Shown here piece after piece: positions 9,094-17,102 of a stretch of DNA of 38,269 nucleotides (its first letter is position 1; each line of letters opens with the position of its first letter). The translations under genes and the position numbers were made by a program. The notes under the pieces are model-generated. The model was not told the origin of the DNA. It did not search any database and saw only the letters and a program-made list of their open reading frames with translations. Origin of the DNA: Enterococcus sp. BWB1-3 (GTDB taxonomy: Bacteria; Bacillota; Bacilli; Lactobacillales; Enterococcaceae); the NCBI RefSeq assembly GCF_016745275.1, contig NZ_JADOEP010000006.1:1-38269 (forward strand), written 5' to 3'.

Positions 9094-9353
9094 TGCTCCT
9101 GCGGTTACTTGTCGCATGGAGAGCTATGCTCCTGCGTTTACTCGTCGCACGGAGAGCTATGCTCCTGTGGTTACTCGTCGCACGGAGAGCTATGCTCCTG
9201 TGGTTACTCGTCGCACGGAGAGCTATGCTCCTGTGGTTACTCGTCGCACGGAGAGCTATGCTCCTGCGTTTACTCGTCGCACGGAGAGCTATGCTCCTGC
9301 GGTTACTCGTCGCAGTTACGTTCGTGTACGTGCTCCTGCGTTTACTCGTCGCA
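9094..9353 (+). repeat. Tandem array of eight 23-nt cores, mostly 33-bp period
   Basis: Cores start at 9094, 9127, 9160, 9193, 9226, 9259, 9292 and 9331. Each begins TGCTCCTG and ends CTCGTCGCA (one has TTGTCGCA), with G/T and C/T variation in the middle. The linker is a constant 10-nt YGGAGAGCTA, except the last, which is 16 nt and different. The complement of this core is the unit of the array at the right end of the window (38148-38269). Confidence 0.95.
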
Positions 9354-9635
9354 TGGAGAGGTACTGTATGTTTCTATCCAAGCAGGACTGGCAATTCCTC
9401 AGTTGCTTTTGAAGCTGCTTGTTCTTATCATTGAGCATCGTTTATAGAATATCCTTTATTGTAATTTATAATTTGGTCAGAGCATTAGCAGAATTGGCAG
9501 CCCAATACAAGCTAAGTTCTGTCATAACTTCGTTTTTTGATACAAAATAATAAGCTGTATTACATTTGTTATCTGTTATATAAATAAGGAATATTATTTA
9601 CCTGAGGATAAATAAGTGCGTATGTTCATTTATGA

Positions 9636-9644
9636 TGGTATAAT
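9636..9644 (+). promoter_or_regulatory. Extended -10 promoter of the lplA operon
   Basis: TG at 9636-9637, one base, then TATAAT at 9639-9644 form a perfect extended -10 element. No clear -35 is visible. It lies 54 nt before the GTG start at 9699. Confidence 0.6.
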
Positions 9645-9698
9645 TGTGATGTTATCTTTGAAAATATTTATGAATACAGATGTGGAGTTGATCTGAAG

Positions 9699-10715
9699 GT
9701 GTATCATATTCGACTTGAATCCAGAGATATACGTGAAAATCTTGCAGCAGAACACTATCTGTTAAATCATTTCAATTTAAAGGATTCTCTGGTGCTGTTT
9801 TATATCCAAACACCGTCTGTCATTATTGGACGTAATCAGAATGCACTGTCAGAAATTGATATGAGTTATGCAGAGAAAAAGAATATTATCATAACAAGAA
9901 GGCAGTCGGGCGGCGGTGCGGTATATGATGATCTGGGAAATGTAAGCTTTAGTTTTATAATGGATGCAAAAGACCATGAGTTTGGAGATTTCAAAACATT
10001 CACTAAACCCATTCTGAAAGCCCTCCATCGCATGGGAGCAGTAGGAGCAGAAATGAATGGCAGAAATGATCTATTTATAGATGGAAAAAAATTTTCAGGT
10101 AATGCAATGTATAAAAAAGGACAGAAGATGTTTATGCATGGAACATTGATGTTTGACGTGGATATGGAAGAGATGGTCTCAGTACTTGATGTTTCTCAGA
10201 AAAAAATTGAAGCAAAGGGAACGAAATCGGTGAGAAGTCACGTAACCAATATAAAACCCTATTTATACAAAGCGTATCAGAATCTGACAACTGAAGAATT
10301 TCGTGATCAGCTTCTTCTTCAGCTGTTTGAAGTGGAACGGATCGCTGATCTGGAACAATGGAGTTACCGACTTACTCAAAAGGATAAAGATAAGATACAA
10401 AATTTGGTTCAGGATATCTATGGGAACGAGCAATGGATATATGGTGAAGCACCAAAATATACCATAGAAAAAGAGGAAAAATTTCCTGGAGGTATGCTTG
10501 AACTTAAATTTTCAGTTGAAAAAGAGGTGCTGACGCACTTGAGAATTTATGGAGACTATTTTAATCAGCGGGATACCAAAGAAATTGAGGAGCTGCTGAT
10601 TGGGAGCTTATATACCAAAGCTGCGATTGAAGAGAGGCTGAAAGAGATCTCTTTTGAAGACTATTTTACAAATATAACTCTTCAGAATTTTGTCCAATTA
10701 TTGACAAGCAGGTGA
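9699..10715 (+). CDS. lplA: Lipoate-protein ligase A
   Basis: The enzyme activates lipoate with ATP and attaches it to lysines of lipoyl domains (pyruvate and other 2-oxoacid dehydrogenases, glycine cleavage H protein) in the cytoplasm. The 338 residues have the BPL/LplA fold, with RRQSGGGAVYDDLGN at 67-81 (lipoyl-AMP binding loop) and the catalytic-lysine region DGKKFSGNA at 128-136. A C-terminal accessory domain spans about 250-338, so it is a complete long-form LplA. The start is GTG 9699; the protein then begins as family members usually do. GGAG lies 12 nt upstream, slightly far. The stop is 6 bp before the ATPase gene of a MetNIQ-like transporter, indicating one operon. Confidence 0.93.
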   Translation: MYHIRLESRDIRENLAAEHYLLNHFNLKDSLVLFYIQTPSVIIGRNQNALSEIDMSYAEKKNIIITRRQSGGGAVYDDLGNVSFSFIMDAKDHEFGDFKTFTKPILKALHRMGAVGAEMNGRNDLFIDGKKFSGNAMYKKGQKMFMHGTLMFDVDMEEMVSVLDVSQKKIEAKGTKSVRSHVTNIKPYLYKAYQNLTTEEFRDQLLLQLFEVERIADLEQWSYRLTQKDKDKIQNLVQDIYGNEQWIYGEAPKYTIEKEEKFPGGMLELKFSVEKEVLTHLRIYGDYFNQRDTKEIEELLIGSLYTKAAIEERLKEISFEDYFTNITLQNFVQLLTSR

Positions 10716-10721
10716 CACCGG

Positions 10722-11456
10722 ATGATTGTATTTGAAAAAGTAAGTAAGCACTATGAACAGAAAAATGAAAAAATAACAGCAGTGAAAAATGTTGATTTGT
10801 TTATCCAGCCAAAAGAAATATTCGGCATAATCGGAGAGAGCGGCTCCGGGAAATCAACACTGCTTAAACTTTTGAACACATTGGAAAAGCCTGATAACGG
10901 CATGATTACAATTGATGGAAAAGATATCTCTAAAAGAACGAAAGCAGAACAGCGGGAGGATCGCCGAAAGACAGGAATGATATTTCAGCATTTCAATTTG
11001 CTGTACAATAAAACAATCGCTGAAAATGTAGCTTTGCCGTTAAAATTGTCAGGAATTGAAAACCCTGAAAAAGTTAACGCAGCACTTCGCTTTGTAAAAA
11101 TGGAAGAAAAAAGAAATCGTTTTCCAAAACAGCTGAGCGGCGGGGAAAAGCAGCGGGCAGCTGTTGCCCGCGCTTTGGTAAGCGAGCCAACTCTTCTTTT
11201 ATGTGATGAGCCGACTTCTGCTTTGGACGGTCAGCATGCTTATGAAATATCAAAACTGCTGCAAAAAGTAAATGAAGAGTTCGGTACAACGATTGTCATC
11301 GTCAGCCATGAACTGGAGTTGATACGTACGCTATGCAGCCGAGCAGCAGTCATGGAAAAGGGGCAGCTGCTGGAAACAGTAACCATATCCCAGCCTGAAA
11401 AGGCACAGACTTTTTCTTCTTACTATGATCGAATAAAGGAGACTCTAAATGAATGA
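10722..11456 (+). CDS. MetN-like ABC transporter ATP-binding protein, short form (lplA operon)
   Basis: This is a 244-residue ABC ATPase with Walker A GESGSGKS (about 38-45), Q-loop FQHFNLL, signature LSGGEKQR (about 139-146), Walker [13 protein letters not shown] and H-loop VSHE. It resembles MetN of methionine importers. However, MetN proteins are normally about 340 residues with a C-terminal ACT-like (NIL) domain that senses methionine, and this one stops where that domain would begin. It follows lplA by 6 bp and overlaps the permease gene by 8 bp. The missing sensor domain and the lplA linkage argue that the substrate may not be methionine; lipoate or another small acid is an inference. 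Confidence 0.88.
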   Translation: MIVFEKVSKHYEQKNEKITAVKNVDLFIQPKEIFGIIGESGSGKSTLLKLLNTLEKPDNGMITIDGKDISKRTKAEQREDRRKTGMIFQHFNLLYNKTIAENVALPLKLSGIENPEKVNAALRFVKMEEKRNRFPKQLSGGEKQRAAVARALVSEPTLLLCDEPTSALDGQHAYEISKLLQKVNEEFGTTIVIVSHELELIRTLCSRAAVMEKGQLLETVTISQPEKAQTFSSYYDRIKETLNE

Positions 11457-12123
11457 ATATTTAACGACACTCTCCTATTATTTACCGGAACTGCTGAAAG
11501 CTTTGAGAGAAAGCGGCATAATGATGTTTTACGCTATACTTTCGGCAGTTTTTTTGGGTGTTCCTCTGGGAACGGCTTTATACCTGATTAGTAGAAGAAA
11601 AGCAGCTCGTTCAAAAATACTGTCGATCAGTTTGAATAGAGTCATTGATATTGTCCGTTCGTTTCCTTTTCTTTTGCTTGTTATAGCATTGATCCCATTT
11701 ACGCGTCTTGTTGCAGGAACAGCTTTTGGAACAAAAGCTGCAGCAGTTCCTCTTAGCTTTGTTGCGGCTGCGCTTTCTGCGCGTCTGGTTGAACAGACAT
11801 TGTTTGAAGTGCCGGAAGAAGTGCTTGAATTGGCAGAAATTCTTGGTGCAGGGAGAAGGCAGTTGATTTTTCATTTTTTATATGTGGAAGCGAGGTCTGG
11901 CATCGTGCTGTCGTTAACATCAGTAATAATAAGTATGGTCTCATATTCAACTGTGATGGGGGTAGTCGGTGGCGGAGGAATTGGAGACTTTGCTTTACGG
12001 TATGGATATCAAAGATATGAATATGCATTAATGTATACAGCCATTATTTTGATGATAGTCAGTGTCAGTCTGATACAGATTGGCGGAAATTATCTTGCCA
12101 AAAGACTGGATAAAAAACATTAG
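11449..12123 (+). CDS. MetI-like ABC transporter permease (lplA operon)
   Basis: The 224-residue membrane protein has five predicted transmembrane segments and a BPD_transp_1 domain. The EAA loop ELAEILGAGRRQLIFHF (about 125-142) contacts the ATPase, and GGGGIGDFALRYGYQRYE in the C-terminal third is typical of the MetI family. The ATG at 11449 lies inside the end of the ATPase gene (8-bp overlap), implying coupled translation. It forms the channel of the importer with the ATPase at 10722 and the lipoprotein at 12135. Substrate is undetermined. Confidence 0.9.
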   Translation: MNEYLTTLSYYLPELLKALRESGIMMFYAILSAVFLGVPLGTALYLISRRKAARSKILSISLNRVIDIVRSFPFLLLVIALIPFTRLVAGTAFGTKAAAVPLSFVAAALSARLVEQTLFEVPEEVLELAEILGAGRRQLIFHFLYVEARSGIVLSLTSVIISMVSYSTVMGVVGGGGIGDFALRYGYQRYEYALMYTAIILMIVSVSLIQIGGNYLAKRLDKKH

Positions 12124-12134
12124 GGGGAATACAA

Positions 12135-12968
12135 ATGAAAAAAGTCTTAAGTATCAGTCTATGTCTTGGAGGTCTTCTTATGCTTGCAGCCGGGTGCAGG
12201 AATCAGGCAGAGGATCAATTAGAGGGAAATGTAGAAAAAGAAACCAATATTATTAAAGTAGCTTCTCATATGCCGCCGATGACGGATGTTGTAAAAATAG
12301 CCGGTGAAGTCATTGAAAAAGACGGTTATAAAATCGAACTGGTTCAAGTCAACGATAATATTCAATATAATGAGCTGCTGAATGACAAGGAAATCGATGC
12401 CAATTTTGCTCAGCATGAACCTTTCATGGAGAAATTCAATCAGGAAAAAAACGCAGACTTGGTGCTGGTTCAGAAAATTTATAATGCCAAAGTGGGCTTC
12501 TATTCTAAAAACTATACATCTGTAGAGGAAATTCCAGATGGAGCGAAAATAGCTTTACCGAGTGATATTTCCAATGAAGGTCGAGCTTTGGCGATTTTAG
12601 ACGAGCAGGGGTTGATTCAATTGGAAGAAGGCGTTGGATTTGAAGGAACGATTAAAGATATAAGAGAAAATCCTAAGAATTTTGAATGGCTGTCGATAGA
12701 TTTGCTTAACTTGGCAGAAGCTTATAATGAACAGGATGTCGCACTGGTCTACAACTATCCGACCTATATTGCTAAAGTTGGTTTAACACCAAAAGATGCA
12801 CTTATCCTGGAAAAGACTATCGATGACCGTTTTGCAATCAGTTTGGTAGCACGAGAAGATAATCAGAATTCAGATGAAATTAAAGCACTGAAAGCTGCGA
12901 TGACCAGTGATGAAGTCAAAAGCTTTTTGGAAAATGAGCACAGTGAAACATTAACACCTGCTTTTTAA
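12135..12968 (+). CDS. MetQ-like substrate-binding lipoprotein (lplA operon)
   Basis: This 277-residue lipoprotein has a signal ending in lipobox LAAGC, with Cys21 as the lipidated residue, so it should be anchored to the outer face of the membrane. The mature part fits the NlpA/MetQ family: IKVASHMPPMTDVVKIA in place of the usual GxxPGPHxE segment, then EIDANFAQHEPFM and VALVYNYPTYIAKVGL. The ligand-contacting N-terminal segment (SHMPPMTD) differs from canonical methionine binders. GGGGG lies upstream of ATG 12135. It is the last gene of the operon, and a terminator follows at 12987-13034. In view of lplA in the same operon, the ligand could be lipoate or a related compound; methionine is not excluded. 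Confidence 0.9.
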   Translation: MKKVLSISLCLGGLLMLAAGCRNQAEDQLEGNVEKETNIIKVASHMPPMTDVVKIAGEVIEKDGYKIELVQVNDNIQYNELLNDKEIDANFAQHEPFMEKFNQEKNADLVLVQKIYNAKVGFYSKNYTSVEEIPDGAKIALPSDISNEGRALAILDEQGLIQLEEGVGFEGTIKDIRENPKNFEWLSIDLLNLAEAYNEQDVALVYNYPTYIAKVGLTPKDALILEKTIDDRFAISLVAREDNQNSDEIKALKAAMTSDEVKSFLENEHSETLTPAF

Positions 12969-12986
12969 GAGTGAGCTGACAGTAAT

Positions 12987-13034
12987 AAAACAGGGAATTT
13001 ATTTTTCATTCATGGAAAATAGGTTCCCTGTTTT
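12987..13034 (+). terminator. Terminator of the lplA-ABC operon
   Basis: AAAACAGGGAA (12987-12997) pairs with TTCCCTGTTTT (13024-13034). A nested TATTTTTC/GGAAAATA stem lies inside. Confidence 0.8.
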
Positions 13035-13554
13035 GGTTAAAAAGACTCAAATCAGGCTAGAGCTGTAAAATGTGGGAAATATCTTTATATAAATAGGAAG
13101 AAATATTTCTAAAGAGCTGCACAAAGTGATAAATTAAGTTGAAAGCTTTCTTTTTCTGGTGGGATTATTATTTAAAAAAGAATCGTATTCTATTGTAGAT
13201 GTGATTTCATAAAGATGTATCATGAGAAAAAGGAAATATAAGCTCCATTTTTAGTATTATAAGCAGAAATATTTCATTTGGGAAATAAGTGGTGAAATGA
13301 TTCTGGAATAAAAATTAAATAGTTGAGAAAAGATATTTCTAGCTGTAAAATGAGAGTGGGATTAGAAAAGAATCATTATTTCTCTGTTTGTCTTCAAAAT
13401 TTTAGCAATCTATTAAATTTTTGAGAAGAAAAGGACTTTTTTTTCTGGTATAATATGTTAGAGTGTCCATGGTATACAATTGTTTATTAGTAAAAATCAT
13501 TACATAAATAGAAAGTAATAAAGAGTGTTAATATGTTGAAAGGAAGAAAAAGAA
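13035..13554. other. 520-bp AT-rich upstream region of the glucosaminidase gene
   Basis: No gene was found. It holds near-palindromic AGAAATATTTCT-like sites at 13099-13110 (perfect), 13265-13276 and 13329-13340. The string AGCTGTAAAATG occurs twice (about 13061 and 13341). An extended -10 promoter TGGTATAAT lies at 13446-13454. Confidence 0.5.
13446..13454 (+). promoter_or_regulatory. Extended -10 promoter of the glucosaminidase gene
   Basis: TGG followed by TATAAT at 13449-13454 gives a perfect extended -10 element. It lies about 100 nt before ATG 13555. No good -35 at normal spacing is seen. Confidence 0.55.
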
Positions 13555-15264
13555 ATGAAAAGGAAAAAAAGTCTAAAAAGAATGTGTCTTGCCAGTGCCG
13601 GACTTTTGACTGCTTCTGCAACTTCCACATTCACAAATAGTACGATTATTTCTGCACAAAATAAAACAGAAGATTCAGTCCTTGAAAGTACGGAACAACA
13701 GGATGAAATTTTATTTACAACAGAAGTATCCACTGAATATGAAAATTTTGAAGAAAGCTCAACTTCTGAGGCTGCACCGGAAATGCCGGAATCTTCTACT
13801 ACTGAAAGTATTGTAGACGTGCCGATTGAAACGGAAGAAAGCAGTGAAGAGAGCATTGTAGAAGAAAGTTCGACAGAGGAAAGCAGCACGACAGAAAGCA
13901 GTTCTACTGAAGCCTCTGAGTCTGAATCTGAAGAAACAAGCAGTACAACCGAGTCAAGTACAACTGATTCAACAACAGAAGAAAGTACGTCATCTTCTTC
14001 AACAAACGAAAGTTCGGAAACAACAACAAGTTCAAGTAAACCCGATACATCAACAAGTACAAGCAAGCCTAATAAGCCGAGCAAACCGAGTGTTTCTACA
14101 AATAATAATCGACCAAGCACATCAACAAACAACCCATCAACTATTGGACCGGCACAGTCGATTCCTGTATACAATCAAACGACAACAGGAACAGATTCTG
14201 GGATTTCAACCAGTGTTTACTATATTCCAAGAAATCTGACGACACAGGCATTTATTGATGAAATCAGTGAAGATGCCCGGGAGATAGCAGGCAAGAACAA
14301 TCTCTATGCTTCAGTAATGATTGCTCAGGCAATTTTGGAGAGCGGCTCTGGAAACAGTGCGCTGGCTTCTGCACCTAACTATAATCTTTTTGGGATTAAG
14401 GGAAGCTACGAAGGTGAAAGTGTTAATTTTCTGACCCAAGAGGACACGGGCGGCGGCAATATGATCAGTATTCGCGCCAGCTTTAGAAAATATCCGTCAT
14501 ATAAAGAGTCATTAACAGATTACATGAAATTATTAAACGGCGGAGTGAACAGCAATAGCGGTTTTTACAGCGGTACCTGGAAAAGCAATACAAAGGAATA
14601 TAAAGATGCTACAAAATTCCTTACAGGGCGTTATGCTACAGATACCAGCTACGCATCTAAACTGAACAGTCTGATTGAAGCTTATGATCTGACAGAGTTC
14701 GATAAACTGAATACTGAGACTGAAACGCTTGCAAGTCTAAATAATAAAGTAACACAGAAAGACAGCAAGACTGATCTAAAAAAAGAAGATAAAGAAATGG
14801 AAGAGAAGCTGGATATTCTTTATCACGTTGTGAAAAAAGGTGACTCTCTGAAATCTATCAGCGAGTTATACAATATCCCTGTCTCTGCTATTTTGGAAAG
14901 AAATCAATTTGAACGTCGAATGATTTTTGTAGGTCAGAAATTAGTCATTCCTACTACTGAAGTAAAAGAAGAAAAAACAGTAGTGAAGCAGGAAAAAATT
15001 GTTGATCGTTCTATTCGAAGTGTTCAACGTGTTATCAATTCGATGCAGGGAGAACAGGCGAATGCTAAATCTTATAAAATGACTGCTTCCAAAAAGAAAA
15101 GCAGCAGTGTCTATGAAGTGAGATCAGGCGATACATTAGCGAAAATTTCTAAAAAGACAGGAATTTCAGTTATTTCACTGAAAGAGTGGAATAGCTTAGA
15201 TCAGTATTTCTTAACTGAAGGCCAGGAGTTGGTATTGACTCCGCCCTATGCGACGTCTATCTAA
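13555..15264 (+). CDS. Secreted N-acetylglucosaminidase (GH73) with two LysM domains, AtlA-like autolysin
   Basis: The 569-residue cell-wall hydrolase is built like enterococcal AtlA. A signal peptide (about 1-34) is followed by a low-complexity Ser/Thr/Glu region (about 35-200). A GH73 glucosaminidase domain occupies about 227-382, with the catalytic glutamate in AQAILESGSG (Glu262) followed by NLFGIKGSY. Two LysM domains sit at about 423-467 and 520-564. It should cleave peptidoglycan glycan strands for daughter-cell separation while LysM holds it to the wall. The Ser/Thr/Glu tract is repetitive at DNA level (AGCAGTACAAC-like codons) and produces a meaningless open frame on the opposite strand. 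AAAGGA precedes ATG 13555. AtlA has more LysM repeats, so this is a shorter relative. Confidence 0.92.
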   Translation: MKRKKSLKRMCLASAGLLTASATSTFTNSTIISAQNKTEDSVLESTEQQDEILFTTEVSTEYENFEESSTSEAAPEMPESSTTESIVDVPIETEESSEESIVEESSTEESSTTESSSTEASESESEETSSTTESSTTDSTTEESTSSSSTNESSETTTSSSKPDTSTSTSKPNKPSKPSVSTNNNRPSTSTNNPSTIGPAQSIPVYNQTTTGTDSGISTSVYYIPRNLTTQAFIDEISEDAREIAGKNNLYASVMIAQAILESGSGNSALASAPNYNLFGIKGSYEGESVNFLTQEDTGGGNMISIRASFRKYPSYKESLTDYMKLLNGGVNSNSGFYSGTWKSNTKEYKDATKFLTGRYATDTSYASKLNSLIEAYDLTEFDKLNTETETLASLNNKVTQKDSKTDLKKEDKEMEEKLDILYHVVKKGDSLKSISELYNIPVSAILERNQFERRMIFVGQKLVIPTTEVKEEKTVVKQEKIVDRSIRSVQRVINSMQGEQANAKSYKMTASKKKSSSVYEVRSGDTLAKISKKTGISVISLKEWNSLDQYFLTEGQELVLTPPYATSI

Positions 15265-15284
15265 TTGAATGTTGTCAAGTGGAA

Positions 15285-15362
15285 GCTGGGACAGATCCGT
15301 TATGAGGTTACAGATTGAATCATATCATTCAACTGTAATTTCATGATATGGACCCACAATTA
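15285..15362 (+). repeat. TGGGACAG-type intergenic element with decayed array end
   Basis: GCTGGGACAGATCC begins the element and matches the start of those near 21713 and at 30352-30448. CATATCA and TGATATG form an inverted repeat inside. It is followed by TTACTCGTC, which matches part of the 23-nt array core and may be a degenerate single copy. Confidence 0.45.
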
Positions 15363-15477
15363 CTCGTCAAAAGGAATGGTGAATAAGTATTTTGCCTGTG
15401 TTGTGCTGCTTGTCGGTCAGCAGGGTGAATGTGCCATATTCCAGTTTTGGTTATTCAATTATATATGATAGCTTATG

Positions 15478-15504
15478 TGGCTGGGATTCTTCCCAGCCAT
15501 TTTT
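15478..15504 (+). terminator. Strong terminator upstream of the metallophosphoesterase gene
   Basis: TGGCTGGGA (15478-15486) and TCCCAGCCA (15491-15499) form a perfect 9-bp stem with loop TTCT, followed by five T. It ends the glucosaminidase transcript 213 bp after its stop. Confidence 0.85.
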
Positions 15505-15550
15505 GAACTATTTATATTTAAAATATAATGGTTTGGGTGAGAGAATAGAA

Positions 15551-16894
15551 ATGAAAAAGAAAACACCAGTGATTTTTATAAGTATTTTTGGTACGGTATT
15601 TCTAAGCTTTGTTATATTTGCTTTTAACAATCCAGGGAAAGCAGAACCTGTAGACAAAGTGCTTTTTCAAAAAGATAATCTGGATTTTTGGGTCATTACA
15701 GATACTCATTATATTGATGAGGAATTGTATGATTCAGGTGAAGCTTTTCAGCGTATTCAAATGACAACTGCGGGAAAAGATTTAAATTATCAGAAAGAAA
15801 GTCTTCAGGCACTTATAACAGATGCTGCAGCTCGAAAGCCGGATGGATTGATAGTTACAGGAGACATTACGCTGAATGGAGAATATGTCAGTGCTCAAAA
15901 ATTTGCAGAAATACTGTCTTCCTTGAAGGACTCAGGTATAGAGACATTTGTCATCCCAGGCAATCATGATATTTATGATGGATGGGCACGAAGTTTTTTA
16001 GGAAAAGAACAAGAAAAGATCGATCAAATTTCTCCAACTGATTTTCAGGAGCTGTTTGCTGAGTCTGGCTATGCTCAGGCCGCTGTTCGGGATGACTCTT
16101 CTTTAAGTTATCTGGTTCAGATAAATGATGAGTATGACTTCATGTTTTTAGATACAAATATTTATACAAATGACTCTTCAAATCGTGCTCCGATGACTGC
16201 TGGTAAAATTGATTCGAAGACACAGAAGTGGATGTCGGAACAATTAAAAATTAGTTTTGATAAAGGTAAGAAGACACTGGTTTTTATGCATCACAATCTT
16301 TTTGAGCATAATGCTGTAGTGAGTAAGGGATACGTATTGAATAATGCTGAGGAGATTGGTAAGCTGCTTCAGGAATTTAAGGTTTCAGTCGTGTTTTCCG
16401 GTCACATACATGCACAGGATATTTTGACAAATGAAGCAACGGGAATTACAGAGATTGTAACCGGCTCATTTGCCATCACACCTAATCCAGTTGGAATCAT
16501 TGAATTGGAAAAAGATAAGCTGACTTATTCAAGAAAAAAAACGGATGTTGATCAATGGGCCAAAAAACAGTCTCTTACTGACGAAAATATACTGGGACAC
16601 AGTACTTATTTAAAAGAACTGTTTATTAAGGACAGTCGCAGAATGGGATACAGTACATTATTGGAAAATAGTTTTTATGAAGATGAAGCGCTGGAACTTG
16701 TTAGTAGACTAAATGTGCGGTTCTTTACCGGTGAAGATGATATCTCTGATAAAGAAGCTGAAGAAATTAGAAAATCTGAAGCTTATAAGATTATCTATGA
16801 AGAATCCTCATTCTTAAAGGAATATCTAGATTCCATTATTCAGGACACCAATGAGAATGATTTGTTTTTTGAAAAAGAATTTATAAAACCATAA
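15551..16894 (+). CDS. Membrane-anchored metallophosphoesterase
   Basis: From ATG 15551 the protein has 447 residues with an N-terminal signal-anchor (about 5-27), placing the catalytic domain outside the cell. The calcineurin-like metal-binding motifs are all present: DTH (Asp51, His53), GDIT (Asp105), GNHD (Asn138, His139), MHHN and SGHIHAQ. A helical C-terminal region (about 345-447) follows and is common in Firmicute members. The substrate is unknown (a phosphodiester or phosphomonoester). The frame stays open 53 codons further upstream, but that stretch contains the terminator at 15478-15504 and has no signal sequence, so I reject the longer start. A TATAAT at 15524-15529 is its likely -10 element. 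Confidence 0.85.
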   Translation: MKKKTPVIFISIFGTVFLSFVIFAFNNPGKAEPVDKVLFQKDNLDFWVITDTHYIDEELYDSGEAFQRIQMTTAGKDLNYQKESLQALITDAAARKPDGLIVTGDITLNGEYVSAQKFAEILSSLKDSGIETFVIPGNHDIYDGWARSFLGKEQEKIDQISPTDFQELFAESGYAQAAVRDDSSLSYLVQINDEYDFMFLDTNIYTNDSSNRAPMTAGKIDSKTQKWMSEQLKISFDKGKKTLVFMHHNLFEHNAVVSKGYVLNNAEEIGKLLQEFKVSVVFSGHIHAQDILTNEATGITEIVTGSFAITPNPVGIIELEKDKLTYSRKKTDVDQWAKKQSLTDENILGHSTYLKELFIKDSRRMGYSTLLENSFYEDEALELVSRLNVRFFTGEDDISDKEAEEIRKSEAYKIIYEESSFLKEYLDSIIQDTNENDLFFEKEFIKP

Positions 16895-16916
16895 CTATAT
16901 TGACTACAAGTCTGTT

Positions 16917-16944
16917 TTGACAGTTCAATAAAGAAAAATATTAT
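16917..16944 (+). promoter_or_regulatory. Promoter of the coiled-coil gene pair
   Basis: A perfect -35 TTGACA at 16917-16922 and TATTAT at 16939-16944 are spaced by 16 bp. The leader to ATG 17103 is about 150 nt. Confidence 0.65.
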
Positions 16945-17102
16945 AAGCAGATGTAATCTACTGCTGATTGATCGCTATAATTTATATAGACCATAAAAAA
17001 TGATAATTCGTACGATTGAAGTAAAAAGGGGGATAGGATAAAATAGACACATAAATATAAATATAAATAATAGTTAACATAAATTAGGAAGGCTGTGAAT
17101 CC

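Larger units (their letters stand above)
8647..9698. other. Gene-free region around the tandem-repeat array
   Basis: Over 1 kb lacks a credible gene. It contains degenerate GAATTGAAGGA/TTCGTTTCGA fragments (about 8700-8860), the 33-bp tandem array (9094-9353), and at its end an extended -10 promoter for the lipoate ligase operon. All three forward frames run open through the array only because its period is a multiple of three. Confidence 0.55.

Noticed and set aside
9094-9353. CRISPR array
   Set aside because: The linkers are only 10 nt and nearly identical between copies, there are no variable spacers, and no cas genes lie nearby.
9070-9447. Three overlapping forward frames of 109-125 codons through the tandem array
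   Set aside because: They are open only because the 33-bp period is a multiple of three with no stop codon in the unit. None has a ribosome binding site, and all three frames are equally open.
13500-14174. Minus-strand Leu/Val/Ser-rich 224-codon frame
   Set aside because: It mirrors the Ser/Thr/Glu low-complexity tract of the glucosaminidase gene, which has a signal peptide and catalytic domain on the other strand.
15392-15550. N-terminal extension of the metallophosphoesterase (53 codons)
   Set aside because: It contains a strong terminator (15478-15504) and a promoter-like -10, and it would bury the signal-anchor inside the protein.
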